From NCBI GenBank assembly GCA_030652255.1, contig JAUSAZ010000198.1, positions 1 through 36,338 of the forward strand: a DNA stretch of 36,338 nt, given 5' to 3'. Within the stretch, counting starts at the first letter, position 1. Each line of letters begins with the position of its first letter. Under the pieces are notes generated by a model, which saw only the letters and a list, made by a program, of their open reading frames with translations, did not search any database and was not told where the DNA came from. The translations under genes and the position numbers were made by a program. The DNA is from Myxococcales bacterium (GTDB taxonomy: Bacteria > Myxococcota_A > Polyangia > Polyangiales > Ga0077539). Below are positions 9,018-16,865 of this stretch, piece after piece.

Positions 9018-9047
9018 CCACTACCACAGCCAGAGCGATGGGGTCAA
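9018..9047 (-). promoter_or_regulatory. Putative promoter for atpDC
   Basis: On the minus strand, TTGACC (9047-9042) is followed after 18 nt by TAGTGG (9023-9018), about 65 bp upstream of the atpD ATG, in the divergent gap between atpD and the VKOR gene. Confidence 0.35.
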
Positions 9048-9111
9048 AGCACATCCCAGGCAACACCCCACGGACCTTCCAACGCGCTATATCGTCCCCA
9101 CCGAAGGCCCC

Positions 9112-10230
9112 ATGACGACCGACGACGCCCCCTCCTCCACCTCCGTCGCCACCCGCGAGATCGTGCTCCAGGCCCTCTGCCTGGTCGGCCTCGCCGTCTC
9201 CGCGATGCTGCTCGTCGACTACGTGCGCCCGCCGGTGTTCTGCGCCGACCACGGGTCCGGCTGCGACGCCGTGCGCCAGTCGTCCTTCGCGCGCCCCTTC
9301 GGCGTGCCGCTGCCCGTCCCCGGCGCGCTCTACTTCGTCGCCCTCCTCGGCCTCTCGCTGCTCGGCGCGAGCGACCGCGCCCGCCGCCTGCTCGCCTCCC
9401 TCGGCCTCCTCGGCGTGCTGGCCGGCGTCGCCCTCGTGGCCATCCAGGGGTTCGTGCTCCACCACTGGTGCCGCTACTGCATCGTCGTCGACGCCTCGTC
9501 CATCATCGCGGGCGCCCTCGCGGTGAGCCTGCGCATGGACGTGCGCGCGCCCGACGCCCCCGCCCCCCGGCGCCGCGTGCCCTCCTACGCCGTCACCGGC
9601 GCGGCCCTCCTCGCGCTGCTCGTGCCCCTCGGCTACGGCCTCTCGCGCCCCAGCGAGCGGCCCATCGGTCCCAACGCCCCCACGATCGCGCCGCTCCCGG
9701 ACGTCATCGCGCAGCTCCAGCAGCGCGACGTCGCCACCATCGTGGAGTTCGTCGACTACGAGTGCCCCTTCTGCCGCCGCCAGCAGGAGGCCCTCGCGCC
9801 GGTGCTCGCCTCCTATGGCGCGCGCGTGCGGGTCATCCGCAAGAACGTCCCGCTCTCCTTCCACGAGCACGCCCGCGACGCCGCCCGGGCCGCGTGCTGC
9901 GCCGACGAGCAGGGCCGCGGCGAGGCCGTCGCCGCCGCGCTCTTCCGCGCCGAAGACCTCACCCCCGCCGGGTGCGAGCGCGTCGCGCGCGAGGCCCACC
10001 TCGACCTCGAGGCCTACCGCGCCTGCCTCGCCTCGCGCCGCCCTGACGTGGTCATCGAGCGCGACCTCAACGACGCCCGCGCGGCCGGGGTCTCCGGGCT
10101 CCCCACGCTCTACATCGGCGTCGAGCGCTTCGAGGGCCTCACCGACGCCACCGCCCTGCGCGCCAGCATCGAGCGCGCGCTGCACGGCGGCCCCGCCGAC
10201 GCCGCCGGCCACGCGCCGCAGGGCGGCTGA
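9112..10230 (+). CDS. Vitamin K epoxide reductase-DsbA/thioredoxin fusion
   Basis: A 372-aa membrane protein that probably forms disulfide bonds in exported proteins, with electrons passing from the thioredoxin-like domain through VKOR to quinone. The VKOR part (residues about 15-160) has four or five hydrophobic helices, a loop cysteine pair at Cys44 and Cys51, and the CxxC centre CRYC at 120-123. A further helix (about 166-185) leads to a DsbA-like domain with CPFC at 218-221 and the cis-Pro loop GLPTLYIG near the C-terminus. VKOR fused to a thioredoxin-like partner is a known bacterial arrangement. The next plus-strand gene begins 8 bp after the stop. Neighbouring exported, protease and thioredoxin genes fit an envelope protein-folding role. 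Confidence 0.93.
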   Translation: MTTDDAPSSTSVATREIVLQALCLVGLAVSAMLLVDYVRPPVFCADHGSGCDAVRQSSFARPFGVPLPVPGALYFVALLGLSLLGASDRARRLLASLGLLGVLAGVALVAIQGFVLHHWCRYCIVVDASSIIAGALAVSLRMDVRAPDAPAPRRRVPSYAVTGAALLALLVPLGYGLSRPSERPIGPNAPTIAPLPDVIAQLQQRDVATIVEFVDYECPFCRRQQEALAPVLASYGARVRVIRKNVPLSFHEHARDAARAACCADEQGRGEAVAAALFRAEDLTPAGCERVAREAHLDLEAYRACLASRRPDVVIERDLNDARAAGVSGLPTLYIGVERFEGLTDATALRASIERALHGGPADAAGHAPQGG

Positions 10231-10238
10231 GCGGCACC

Positions 10239-11522
10239 GTGCGCCTCGGCTGGATGCTCCTCGCGCTCGCGGCCACCGGGTGCCGCCGCACCGCCCGACG
10301 ACCCGACGTGACCGCCGACGGCGCCTCCCCCGACGCGGCGCCGTCCGAGCCCGCGGGGGAGACCCCGGCCATCGCCCCCACGCGCCCCGCCGAGGGCTCG
10401 CAGCCCCGGTGGCGCTCGCTCACCCACGGCCCCCGGCCGCGGGGCACGGAGCGATGGCGCTACGACTTCACCCCGCGGGCGCCCTACGGCGAGCCGACCA
10501 CCGACGGGCGCACGGTCTTCGTGAGCGCGGCGCGCCGGGAGGTCGAGGGGCCCACCGACGGGGAGGTCTTCGCGTTCGACCTGCGCGACGGGACGCTGCG
10601 CTGGCACGTCGCGGTGAGCGGGCTGCACGGCGAGCCCGTCGAGCTGGTCGACGGCCTGGTGCTGATCGACACCATCCCCCACTGCGCCCGCCGCGGCGCC
10701 GACACGCCCGGCGTCCCGCAGCGGCCGTGCCTGGAGACCGGGCGCGGCGGCCTCGTGGCCCTCGACGCGCGCGACGGGCGCGAGCGCTTCCGGTCGACCT
10801 TCAGCTCCGAGGCGCTGCGGGCGCGCTGGGCGGGGGCGCTGGTCGACGGCGCGTGGTGGATGCACGACGGCGCGGGCTCGCTGCGCGCGGTGCGGCTCCC
10901 CTCGGGCGAGGCCGGGGCGCGCATCCCGCTGGCGGGCGCGGTGACCAACCTCGCGTCCGCCGAGCGCGACCTCTACTACACGGTGGACTCCCGGCCGACG
11001 ACGCGGCTCGTGGCGAGGACGCCGGCGATGCTGCGCGCGCGCTGGGAGAAGGTGCTGCCGTACCGCAGCGCGTGCCCGGTGGTCACGACGGGTCCGGTGC
11101 TGGTGGTGCCGGCCTTCGCCGCGACGGGGGTGACGGGCGCGCCGAGGGCGCTGCTGCGCGCCACCGGGGCCGACCTCTGGACGGTGCCCGCGCCGCCGCG
11201 CTCGGTGGAGGGCTGCGGCGCGGTGGACAACAACGTGTTCTGGCAGGTGCACGACCTGACGTTGCAGGGCTTCGCGCTCGGCGACGGCCGGCGGCGCGGT
11301 CGCTTCGCGGTGCCGTCGCCCCCGACGAGCGACCTCAGCGTGGCGCTCGACGGGGTGTTCTACCTGGGCCTGCACGGGCGCCTCGCGGGCATCGACCTCA
11401 TCGACGGCCACGTGGCGGTGAGCGTCGCCACCGGGGCGGCGGCCGCGGAGGGGCTGGTGCTCGCGGCGGGCCACGGGGCGGTCACCACGCGCGACCCGGG
11501 GCTGGTGATCGGGTTCGACTGA
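10239..11522 (+). CDS. PQQ-like beta-propeller lipoprotein
   Basis: A 427-aa protein starting at GTG, 8 bp after the VKOR fusion. The N-terminus MRLGWMLLALAATGC is a lipoprotein signal with the modified Cys at 15. A disordered Pro/Ala/Asp-rich stretch runs to about residue 55. The rest has repeated W-x(10-15)-G-x-V-[FY] and D-x-R-[DG]-G-x-x-R-W/F units typical of PQQ/WD-like propellers (for example FAFDLRDGTLRW and VALDARDGRERF). The fold resembles BamB-type or outer-membrane quinoprotein-like propellers, but no enzymatic residues are recognisable. Close spacing suggests co-transcription with the VKOR fusion. The exact role is unknown; a scaffold or binding function in the periplasm is likely. 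Confidence 0.82.
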   Translation: MRLGWMLLALAATGCRRTARRPDVTADGASPDAAPSEPAGETPAIAPTRPAEGSQPRWRSLTHGPRPRGTERWRYDFTPRAPYGEPTTDGRTVFVSAARREVEGPTDGEVFAFDLRDGTLRWHVAVSGLHGEPVELVDGLVLIDTIPHCARRGADTPGVPQRPCLETGRGGLVALDARDGRERFRSTFSSEALRARWAGALVDGAWWMHDGAGSLRAVRLPSGEAGARIPLAGAVTNLASAERDLYYTVDSRPTTRLVARTPAMLRARWEKVLPYRSACPVVTTGPVLVVPAFAATGVTGAPRALLRATGADLWTVPAPPRSVEGCGAVDNNVFWQVHDLTLQGFALGDGRRRGRFAVPSPPTSDLSVALDGVFYLGLHGRLAGIDLIDGHVAVSVATGAAAAEGLVLAAGHGAVTTRDPGLVIGFD

Positions 11523-11553
11523 GGTCACCGTCGACGATCGCGGTGGGCGGCGC

Positions 11554-11559
11554 TAGGTT
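11554..11559 (+). promoter_or_regulatory. Putative -10 element (TAGGTT) close to the sppA start
   Basis: TAGGTT ends 8 nt before the ATG at 11568. No Shine-Dalgarno lies between them, so transcription may begin at or near the start codon. No good -35 was found. Confidence 0.35.
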
Positions 11560-11567
11560 CGCGCCCG

Positions 11568-13298
11568 ATGATCAGCACCATCGTCTCCAACTCCATCCGC
11601 GCGGCGCTCTACCCCTTCTCCGCGGCGCGACGGTCGGCGCTCGCGCCGAAGGGCACCTGGATCACCCTGACCCTGGAGGGCACCATCACGGAGATCGAGC
11701 GGCCCTTCTCTCGCTTCTCGCACCCGCTCCAGATCATCCTGAAGGGCGCGACGCCGAAGCCGGTGCTCACCCTCACGGTGCTGCGCGAGCTCGCCGAGGC
11801 CGTCGCGGCCGACCCCAACGTCGACGGCGTGCTGCTGCGGGTCGAGGCGCTCAGCTGCGGCAGCGCGGTGGCGACGGGGCTGCGCGAGGTGATCGCGGGG
11901 CTGCGGGCGGCGGGCAAGCGGGTGGTGGCGTGGCTGCCCGACGGCGGCACCACGCGGGAGTATTTCGTGGCGCTGGCGGCCGACAAGGTGCTGCTCACGC
12001 CGCAGTCGTCGCTGGGCCCGCTGGGCTACGCGGCGCAGACCACCTTCGTGCGGGCGCTGCTCGAGCGCGGCGGCCTGGAGACCGAGGTGTACGCGCGCAA
12101 GGAGTTCAAGAGCGCGGCCGAGCAGTTCAGCCGCGACGGGTACTCCGAGCCCAACCGCAAGCAGCTGGAGGCGCTGCTCGACCGGCTGCACGCCGCGCTG
12201 GTGGGGGCGATGGCCGACGGTCGCCACGTCGACGAAAACCGCGCGCGGGCGATGGTGGAGAACAGCCCGTACCGCGCCCCCGACGCGGTGCGCGAGGGGC
12301 TCATCGACGCGCTGGCCTATGAAGACGAGCTGCCCGGGCACCTGACGGCCGCGTCGGGCGCGGCGCCGAAGCTGGTGAAGGCGGCGATGTACCTCGCGCT
12401 GAGCCGGGTGATGCGCTTCGACGGGATGTGGGACGGGCCGCGGGTGGGCGTGGTCGAGGTGCGCGGGGCGATCGTGTCGTCGTCGCAGTCGAGCATGAGC
12501 GGCGTGGCCGACGCGCGGCGGGTGGGCGCGGCCATCCGCGCGGCGCGGGCCAACCCCCGGGTGGGCGCGGTGGTGCTCTACGTCGACTCGCGCGGCGGCA
12601 GCGCCCTCGGCAGCGACATGATCTCGCACGAGGTCGAGCGGCTGAAGGAGAAGAAGCCCGTGGTGGCGTACTTCTCCGACGTGGCCGCGAGCGGCGGGTA
12701 CTACGTCGCGGCGCTGGCCCAGGAGATCATCGCGCAGCCGCTGACCATCACCGGCAGCATCGGGGTGATCGCGATGCGGCTGCTGGCGTCGCGGCTGCTG
12801 GAGAAGCTCGGGCTCAAGCACGAGGTCATCCGCCGGGGCGAGCGGGCGGACATGCTGTCGCCCTTCCGGGGGTGGAGCGACGACGAGCGCGCGGCCTTCA
12901 ACCGCGAGATCGACGGGTCGTACAACGACTTCGTGGGCATCGTGGCGCGCGGCCGCCGGCGCGACGTGGCGGAGATCGAGCCGCTGGCCCGGGGGCGGGT
13001 GTACGCCGGGGTCGACGCGCACGCCATCGGCCTCGTCGACCACCTGGGCGGCTTCGACGTGGCCATCGAGCGGGTGCGCTCGCTCGCCAACACGAAGCTG
13101 GCCGACCGGCCGGTGGTGATCACGCCGCCGCGCGGCGCCGTCGAGCCGCCGGAGCCGGCGCCGCCCATCCGCGCGCTGATGGCCTTCCTCGAGGGGCAGG
13201 CGATGGCGACGCGGGCGGAGGTCGACCTGCTGCGCATGTCCGTGGCCTCGCCCAACGAGCGACTCTTCGCGTGGGACGGGCTCTCGACGGAGCTGTAG
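11568..13298 (+). CDS. sppA: Signal peptide peptidase SppA, long (67K) form
   Basis: A 576-aa serine protease with the tandem-repeat architecture of long SppA, which digests signal peptides cleaved from exported proteins at the membrane. The N-terminal half carries the general-base lysine in a KSAAEQF context (Lys181). The C-terminal half carries the nucleophile Ser375 in DVAASGGYY. The 194-residue separation is close to the about 200 in E. coli SppA (Lys209/Ser409). The TGSIGVI and RGRVYAGVDAHAIGLVD motifs of the S49 family follow. The N-terminus (MISTIVSNSIRAALYPF) is only weakly hydrophobic, so the usual membrane anchor is not obvious. The thioredoxin gene begins 8 bp downstream. Confidence 0.93.
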   Translation: MISTIVSNSIRAALYPFSAARRSALAPKGTWITLTLEGTITEIERPFSRFSHPLQIILKGATPKPVLTLTVLRELAEAVAADPNVDGVLLRVEALSCGSAVATGLREVIAGLRAAGKRVVAWLPDGGTTREYFVALAADKVLLTPQSSLGPLGYAAQTTFVRALLERGGLETEVYARKEFKSAAEQFSRDGYSEPNRKQLEALLDRLHAALVGAMADGRHVDENRARAMVENSPYRAPDAVREGLIDALAYEDELPGHLTAASGAAPKLVKAAMYLALSRVMRFDGMWDGPRVGVVEVRGAIVSSSQSSMSGVADARRVGAAIRAARANPRVGAVVLYVDSRGGSALGSDMISHEVERLKEKKPVVAYFSDVAASGGYYVAALAQEIIAQPLTITGSIGVIAMRLLASRLLEKLGLKHEVIRRGERADMLSPFRGWSDDERAAFNREIDGSYNDFVGIVARGRRRDVAEIEPLARGRVYAGVDAHAIGLVDHLGGFDVAIERVRSLANTKLADRPVVITPPRGAVEPPEPAPPIRALMAFLEGQAMATRAEVDLLRMSVASPNERLFAWDGLSTEL

Positions 13299-13306
13299 CC
13301 GCGGCG

Positions 13307-13711
13307 ATGCCCGACCACCCGAGCGTCCACGACGCCACCAGCGAGAGCTTCGACGCGCTGGTCTTCGCGCCGCGGGGCGAGCTGGTGGTCGTGGACTTCT
13401 GGGGCGACGGGTGCCCCAACTGCGAGGTCTTCGCACGCGACGTGCCCGCGCTGCTCGCCGAGCTCGCGGGGGAGGCCCTGCGGGTGGTGAAGGTCGACGC
13501 CCGCGCCCACGACGACGTCGCGCGGCGCTTCGGGCTCTACGGCATCCCCACCTTCCTGCTGGTGAGGGACGGCAGGCTGCTCGGGCGCATGAGCCAGTAC
13601 CACGGGCGCGCGTACTGGCTGGCGGTGGTCCGGGAGCACCTGCCCGCGGCCGCCACCCCCGCCGCCACCCCGCCGCCACCCTCCGCCACCCACGAAGTGC
13701 CTGAAAAATAG
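13307..13711 (+). CDS. Thioredoxin-family protein with CPNC active site
   Basis: A 134-aa thioredoxin-fold protein. Core motifs are VVVDFWGDGCPNC (27-39), with the redox pair Cys36-Cys39 in CPNC rather than the common CGPC, a VVKVDARAHDDVARRFGLYGIPTFLLV segment in two parts with the cis-Pro, and GRMSQYHGR. There is no signal peptide, so it is probably cytoplasmic, with a Pro/Ala-rich C-terminal tail. The ATG at 13307 is chosen because the fold begins about 20 residues later; longer upstream reading overlaps sppA and is not protein-like. It follows sppA by 8 bp and is likely in the same operon. The altered active site may shift redox potential (inference). Confidence 0.88.
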   Translation: MPDHPSVHDATSESFDALVFAPRGELVVVDFWGDGCPNCEVFARDVPALLAELAGEALRVVKVDARAHDDVARRFGLYGIPTFLLVRDGRLLGRMSQYHGRAYWLAVVREHLPAAATPAATPPPPSATHEVPEK

Positions 13712-13746
13712 CCTTCCCGTGATGGCATGAGCGCTGCGCCGGGTGC

Positions 13747-13752
13747 TAGCGT
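13747..13752 (+). promoter_or_regulatory. Putative -10 element (TAGCGT), leaderless-type
   Basis: TAGCGT ends 7 nt before the ATG at 13760. About 40 bp here, including this hexamer, align well with the region before the second Uma2 copy at 16866, where the hexamer is TACCGT at the same distance. This supports promoter function. Confidence 0.45.
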
Positions 13753-13759
13753 GAGCCGC

Positions 13760-14464
13760 ATGGTGACGAGGGTGCAGCGCGGGGTGGACGTGGTGTTCGA
13801 GGCCCCGCGCTGGTCCGAGCGCTGGGTGCTCCAGGACGACGTCACCATGCCCGAGACCGAATCGCACCTGCTCACCACGAGACTGCTCATGGACGTCTTC
13901 GTGGCCTGGATCGCCCGCAACCGGCGCGACGCGAAGGCCGGCAGCAACCTCGCGCTGCGGTGGGACCACGCGCACCCGAAGGTGGGCGTCGACCCGGACG
14001 TGTACCTGGTCGAGCCCGCGCCGCCCGACGCCAACCTGCGCAGCCTGCGCACCTGGGAGAAGGGGCACCACGCGCCGCGCGTGGCCGTCGAGGTGGTGAG
14101 CCGGCGCACCGCGAAGAAGGACTACGGCGAGGGCCCCGCGAAGTACGCCGCGAGCGGCACGCGCGAGCTGTGGATCTTCGACCCGGAGGGTTACGGCCGC
14201 GGGGCGACGGGCGAGCCGTGGGTGCTGCAGGTGTGGCGGCGATCGGAGGCGGGGGAGTTCCGGCAGGTGTTCGCGGGGGACGCGCCCGCGTATTCGGAGG
14301 AGCTCGGCGCGTGGCTGGTGGTCACCGACGGGGGCACGCGGCTGCGCGTCGCCGACGACGAGGCGGGCGAGCGGCTGTGGCTCACCGGCGAGGAGTCCGA
14401 GCGCGCACGAGCCGGCGCGGCGGAGGCCGAGGTGGCGAGGCTGCGGGCGCTGCTGGGGGAGTGA
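13760..14464 (+). CDS. Uma2 family (DUF820) PD-(D/E)XK-like endonuclease, intact copy
   Basis: A 234-aa protein of the Uma2 restriction-endonuclease-like family, which is widespread in many copies in cyanobacteria and Myxococcota; its physiological role is unclear. The core motifs are DPDVYLV (catalytic Asp), VAVEVVS (catalytic Glu) and AKKDYGEGPAKYAASG with the conserved Lys residues, followed by TRELWIFDP. The C-terminal 60 residues include a short coiled-coil-like tail (ERARAGAAEAEVARLRALLGE region). The ATG at 13760 is preferred over one at 13727 because similarity to the second copy starts exactly there (MVTRVQRGVDVVFEAPRWSE). A decayed paralog lies at 16866-17562. Confidence 0.88.
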   Translation: MVTRVQRGVDVVFEAPRWSERWVLQDDVTMPETESHLLTTRLLMDVFVAWIARNRRDAKAGSNLALRWDHAHPKVGVDPDVYLVEPAPPDANLRSLRTWEKGHHAPRVAVEVVSRRTAKKDYGEGPAKYAASGTRELWIFDPEGYGRGATGEPWVLQVWRRSEAGEFRQVFAGDAPAYSEELGAWLVVTDGGTRLRVADDEAGERLWLTGEESERARAGAAEAEVARLRALLGE

Positions 14465-14539
14465 CCCGCGACGGCGGGCTCGATGACGTAGGTCGGCGAC
14501 GCGTCGAGCGCGCCATCGCACCCCGCGCGGCCACCGTGT

Positions 14540-14556
14540 TACCGTCGCTGGTAATC
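14540..14556 (+). promoter_or_regulatory. Inverted repeat TTACC-N6-GGTAA upstream of lipoprotein gene
   Basis: TTACC (from 14539) and GGTAA (ending 14554) flank a 6-nt centre, just upstream of the ATG at 14559. It contains a possible -10 hexamer TACCGT (14540-14545). Closely similar sequence occurs at 21330 and 22250, inside the signal-peptide codons of two other genes. Confidence 0.3.
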
Positions 14557-14558
14557 CA

Positions 14559-15674
14559 ATGGGACCTTCACGCGCGCTCCGCTCGTGGTTCATCGCGCTC
14601 GCCTCGCTCGCGTCGGCGTGCGCGCCGGAGTGGGGCGACGAGGTCACGGTGGTCGATGCCGGCGGTGGGGCCGACGCCGTCGCGGCCATCGATGCTTTGG
14701 CGCCGACCTTCGACCGACCCGCTACGCCGCGCGATGCCCCGAGCATCGACGCCCCCGCGCCATCGGACATCCCCCGCCCCGACGTACCGACCGTCATCGA
14801 CGTCCCGACGGTCATCGACGTCCCGACGGTCATCGATGTCGGCCCGCCCGACACGGGCTGCCCCCTGCCTCCGCCCGCGGCGCGGCCGCCTGCGCCGGGG
14901 CCCGACGGGTCGGGGGTCATCCGCGCGCTCGCGGCGGAGCACCCCGACTGGCTCCGCGACTCGTGCATCTCGATGGGCGGGACGCATCGCTTCCTCTTCG
15001 AGGCGCTGCGGCGCGGGCGCGCCGTCGACCCCCGCTGGGGCCTCGACCGTCGCAACGGTCCGCTCAGCGGCGACATCCTCACGTACTTCTACGGCGACGG
15101 GTGCCCGGAGGGGCGGCGCGAGACGTACATGTTCGACGTGATCACCCGCCACTGCGCGCAGCCGGGCGTCGACGAGCCCGCCGCGCCCGGCTGGATCGAC
15201 CGCTCCTCCGAAGGGGCCGTCTGGACCCTCATGGGCTACGACTCGACGCCGCCGCCCGACGCGGGGACACCGCCACCGGTGGACGTCCCGCCCACGCACA
15301 CCCGCCCGACGCTGCCCGACGGCCGCGGCCCCCTGCAGGACGTGGCCCGCGAGCACCCCGACTGGCTCCGCAGTTCGTGCGTCGCGGAGGGGGGCAACAA
15401 CGACTTCCTCTTCGAGGTGGTGCGCCGCCTCCGGCGCATCGACCGGCGCTGGGGCCTCAACTGGAAGCGCGGCCGCGTCGGTGACATGTCCCAGGACGTC
15501 GTGAACTACTTCTACGGGCCGTCCGGCGCGGCGATGGAGGGCAGCCTCGACACCTATGTGGTCGACGTGATCTCCGGCCACTGCGGCCCGACGCCCGGCA
15601 CCACCTGGATCGACCAGACCGGCGTCGGCGGGGCCGAGGCCCGCTGGACCCTCGCCGGACGCAGCGACCTGTAG
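14559..15674 (+). CDS. Lipoprotein with two tandem copies of an uncharacterised domain
   Basis: A 371-aa protein. The lipoprotein signal ends SLASAC with Cys21. An Asp/Pro linker (residues 25-100) contains three copies of VPTVID encoded by 18-bp repeats. Two homologous domains of about 95 residues follow (about 120-225 and 262-368). They share HPDWLR-x-SC, a GG-x3-FLFE segment, RR-x-RWGL, YFYG, a TY-x-x-DVI-x-x-HC segment, WID and WTL-x-G. Copy 2 retains a longer LNWKRGRVGDMSQDVVNYFYG-type stretch than copy 1. Two cysteines per domain could form a disulfide. I recognise this as a conserved but unnamed bacterial domain and assign no function. Its stop lies 3 bp from the convergent MpaB-family gene. 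Confidence 0.85.
   Translation: MGPSRALRSWFIALASLASACAPEWGDEVTVVDAGGGADAVAAIDALAPTFDRPATPRDAPSIDAPAPSDIPRPDVPTVIDVPTVIDVPTVIDVGPPDTGCPLPPPAARPPAPGPDGSGVIRALAAEHPDWLRDSCISMGGTHRFLFEALRRGRAVDPRWGLDRRNGPLSGDILTYFYGDGCPEGRRETYMFDVITRHCAQPGVDEPAAPGWIDRSSEGAVWTLMGYDSTPPPDAGTPPPVDVPPTHTRPTLPDGRGPLQDVAREHPDWLRSSCVAEGGNNDFLFEVVRRLRRIDRRWGLNWKRGRVGDMSQDVVNYFYGPSGAAMEGSLDTYVVDVISGHCGPTPGTTWIDQTGVGGAEARWTLAGRSDL
14781..14834 (+). repeat. Three 18-bp direct repeats encoding VPTVID
   Basis: Three consecutive 18-bp units (14781-14798, 14799-14816, 14817-14834), the last two identical, encode the Asp/Pro linker of the lipoprotein. Copy number could vary by slippage. Confidence 0.8.
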
Positions 15675-15677
15675 CGC

Positions 15678-16673
15678 TCAGGCCACGCGGGTGGGGCGCA
15701 GGCTCGCGGGGACGGTCACCCGCGCCGAGAGGGCGTCGAGGAGCTGCGCCCAGCGCGAGCCCGATTCGCCGCGATGGAGGTCCACGCGGCGGCGGGCCTG
15801 GTGCCACGCGGGCACGTAGCGCAGGGCGGGCGGGACGACCCCGCGCAGGGCAGCGACGGCGCGGCGGCGGCGGTCGTAGGCGCGCTGCTCGGAGGCGCCC
15901 CAGGGGAGGTCGTAGAGGGCGCGCAGCCGGGGCGGGAGCAGGGCGGTGGTGATGACCGGGTCGAAGATGCCGCGCGAGAGGGGCGTGGAGAAGAGCACGC
16001 GGGCGACGGTGCGGGCCTTGGGGCCCACCCAGAGGTCGGGGGAGTTCTCGACGATGTCGTCGAAGCGCGCGAGGAGCGCGGCGCGCGAGGCCGGGACGAA
16101 CTCCGGGCCCACACCGGCGACGATGGCGCCGCGCTGGAGGTCGTCCCAATCGCGGGTGATCTCGGCGGCGTCGAGGGGCCGCACGAAGGCCTCGAAGGCC
16201 GCGCGGCCGGTGAGCGACGCGGTGATGGACACCCACTCCAGCAGGGCGGGGTCGTTGGCGCGGTACGAGCGCCCGTGCCAGGGCGAGCCCGGCTCGTCGA
16301 CGACGCCGCGCACGCGGGAGTGGATGGCGTGCATGCGGCGGGAGGTGCCGAGGGCCACGTCGAGGGTGCCGAAGACGAGGTTGTAGAGGGCCTGTGAGGT
16401 GCGCTGGATGCGGCCGACGAGGTCGGTCTCGAAGGTGGAGTAGGCGCTCACGCCCGCGACGACGGCGGGGTGCGCCATCTGGAGGAGCACGGCGGCCGCG
16501 CCGCCGAAGAGGTAGGTGGGCTCGCGCACCATGGTCCACGCGGCGCTCGACGGGCCGAAGAGGCCGGCGACGGGGTCGTCGACGCGGGCGCGCACCCAGG
16601 CGACGCAGCGGTCGTGGGTGGCGTGGTCGGCGGCGAGCTCCTCCGCGGGCGCGGGAGGCGGTGGCTGACGCAT
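15678..16673 (-). CDS. Oxygenase MpaB family protein (DUF2236)
   Basis: A 331-aa protein of the MpaB/latex-clearing-protein-like DUF2236 family, whose characterised members are haem-dependent oxygenases. Supporting motifs are REPTYLFGGAAAVLLQMAHP, AYSTFETDLVGRIQRTSQ, LVFGTLDVA and HAIHSRVRG with candidate haem-ligand histidines. The first two motifs are the family N-terminal core. The start is taken as the ATG at 16673 because GGAGG lies 9 nt upstream; an in-frame ATG at 16700 lacks such a site. The substrate is unknown. Two identical palindromes 63-101 bp upstream of the start suggest control by a dimeric repressor encoded elsewhere. Confidence 0.85.
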   Translation of the reverse strand: MRQPPPPAPAEELAADHATHDRCVAWVRARVDDPVAGLFGPSSAAWTMVREPTYLFGGAAAVLLQMAHPAVVAGVSAYSTFETDLVGRIQRTSQALYNLVFGTLDVALGTSRRMHAIHSRVRGVVDEPGSPWHGRSYRANDPALLEWVSITASLTGRAAFEAFVRPLDAAEITRDWDDLQRGAIVAGVGPEFVPASRAALLARFDDIVENSPDLWVGPKARTVARVLFSTPLSRGIFDPVITTALLPPRLRALYDLPWGASEQRAYDRRRRAVAALRGVVPPALRYVPAWHQARRRVDLHRGESGSRWAQLLDALSARVTVPASLRPTRVA

Positions 16674-16735
16674 GGGGTGGATCCTCCGAGGGGGGAGCAT
16701 CGCACGGAGGGGCGCGGGCGGGCACGACGAGGCGG

Positions 16736-16774
16736 CTACAGACGTCTGTAGGTGCAGCTACAGACGTCTGTAGC
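16736..16774. promoter_or_regulatory. Two identical 16-bp palindromic operators
   Basis: CTACAGACGTCTGTAG occurs at 16736-16751 and again at 16758-16773. Each copy is a perfect palindrome, and the second extends to 18 bp (16757-16774). Centre-to-centre distance is 22 bp, about two helical turns, so two dimers could bind on the same DNA face. The pair lies in the divergent region between the MpaB-family oxygenase (minus) and the Uma2 pseudogene (plus). The form suits a TetR-like or BlaI/CopY-like repressor; no such regulator is encoded in this window. Confidence 0.8.
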
Positions 16775-16852
16775 TGGCGCACGGGAGCGGCGAGGCGCCA
16801 AGTGGCTTGTTTTCCAGCGGCATCGCGATGGTACGAGGGCTGCGATGGGTGG

Positions 16853-16858
16853 TACCGT
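16853..16858 (+). promoter_or_regulatory. Putative -10 element (TACCGT) of the Uma2 pseudogene
   Basis: TACCGT ends 7 nt before the ATG at 16866. It matches in position and context the TAGCGT before the intact Uma2 copy, with conserved flanking sequence (GNGATGG-N-A-N-GAG upstream, GTGAG downstream). Confidence 0.4.
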
Positions 16859-16865
16859 GAGGCCG

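Noticed and set aside
11553..13679. A 708-codon minus-strand frame opposite sppA
   Set aside because: Composition is typical of an antisense shadow, and SppA catalytic residues are intact on the plus strand.
13727..13762. ATG at 13727 as the start of the intact Uma2 gene
   Set aside because: Protein similarity with the second Uma2 copy begins at the ATG at 13760, and the putative -10 element would lie inside the longer version.
16674..16700. ATG at 16700 as the start of the MpaB-family gene
   Set aside because: GGAGG stands 9 nt before the ATG at 16673, while no ribosome binding site precedes 16700.
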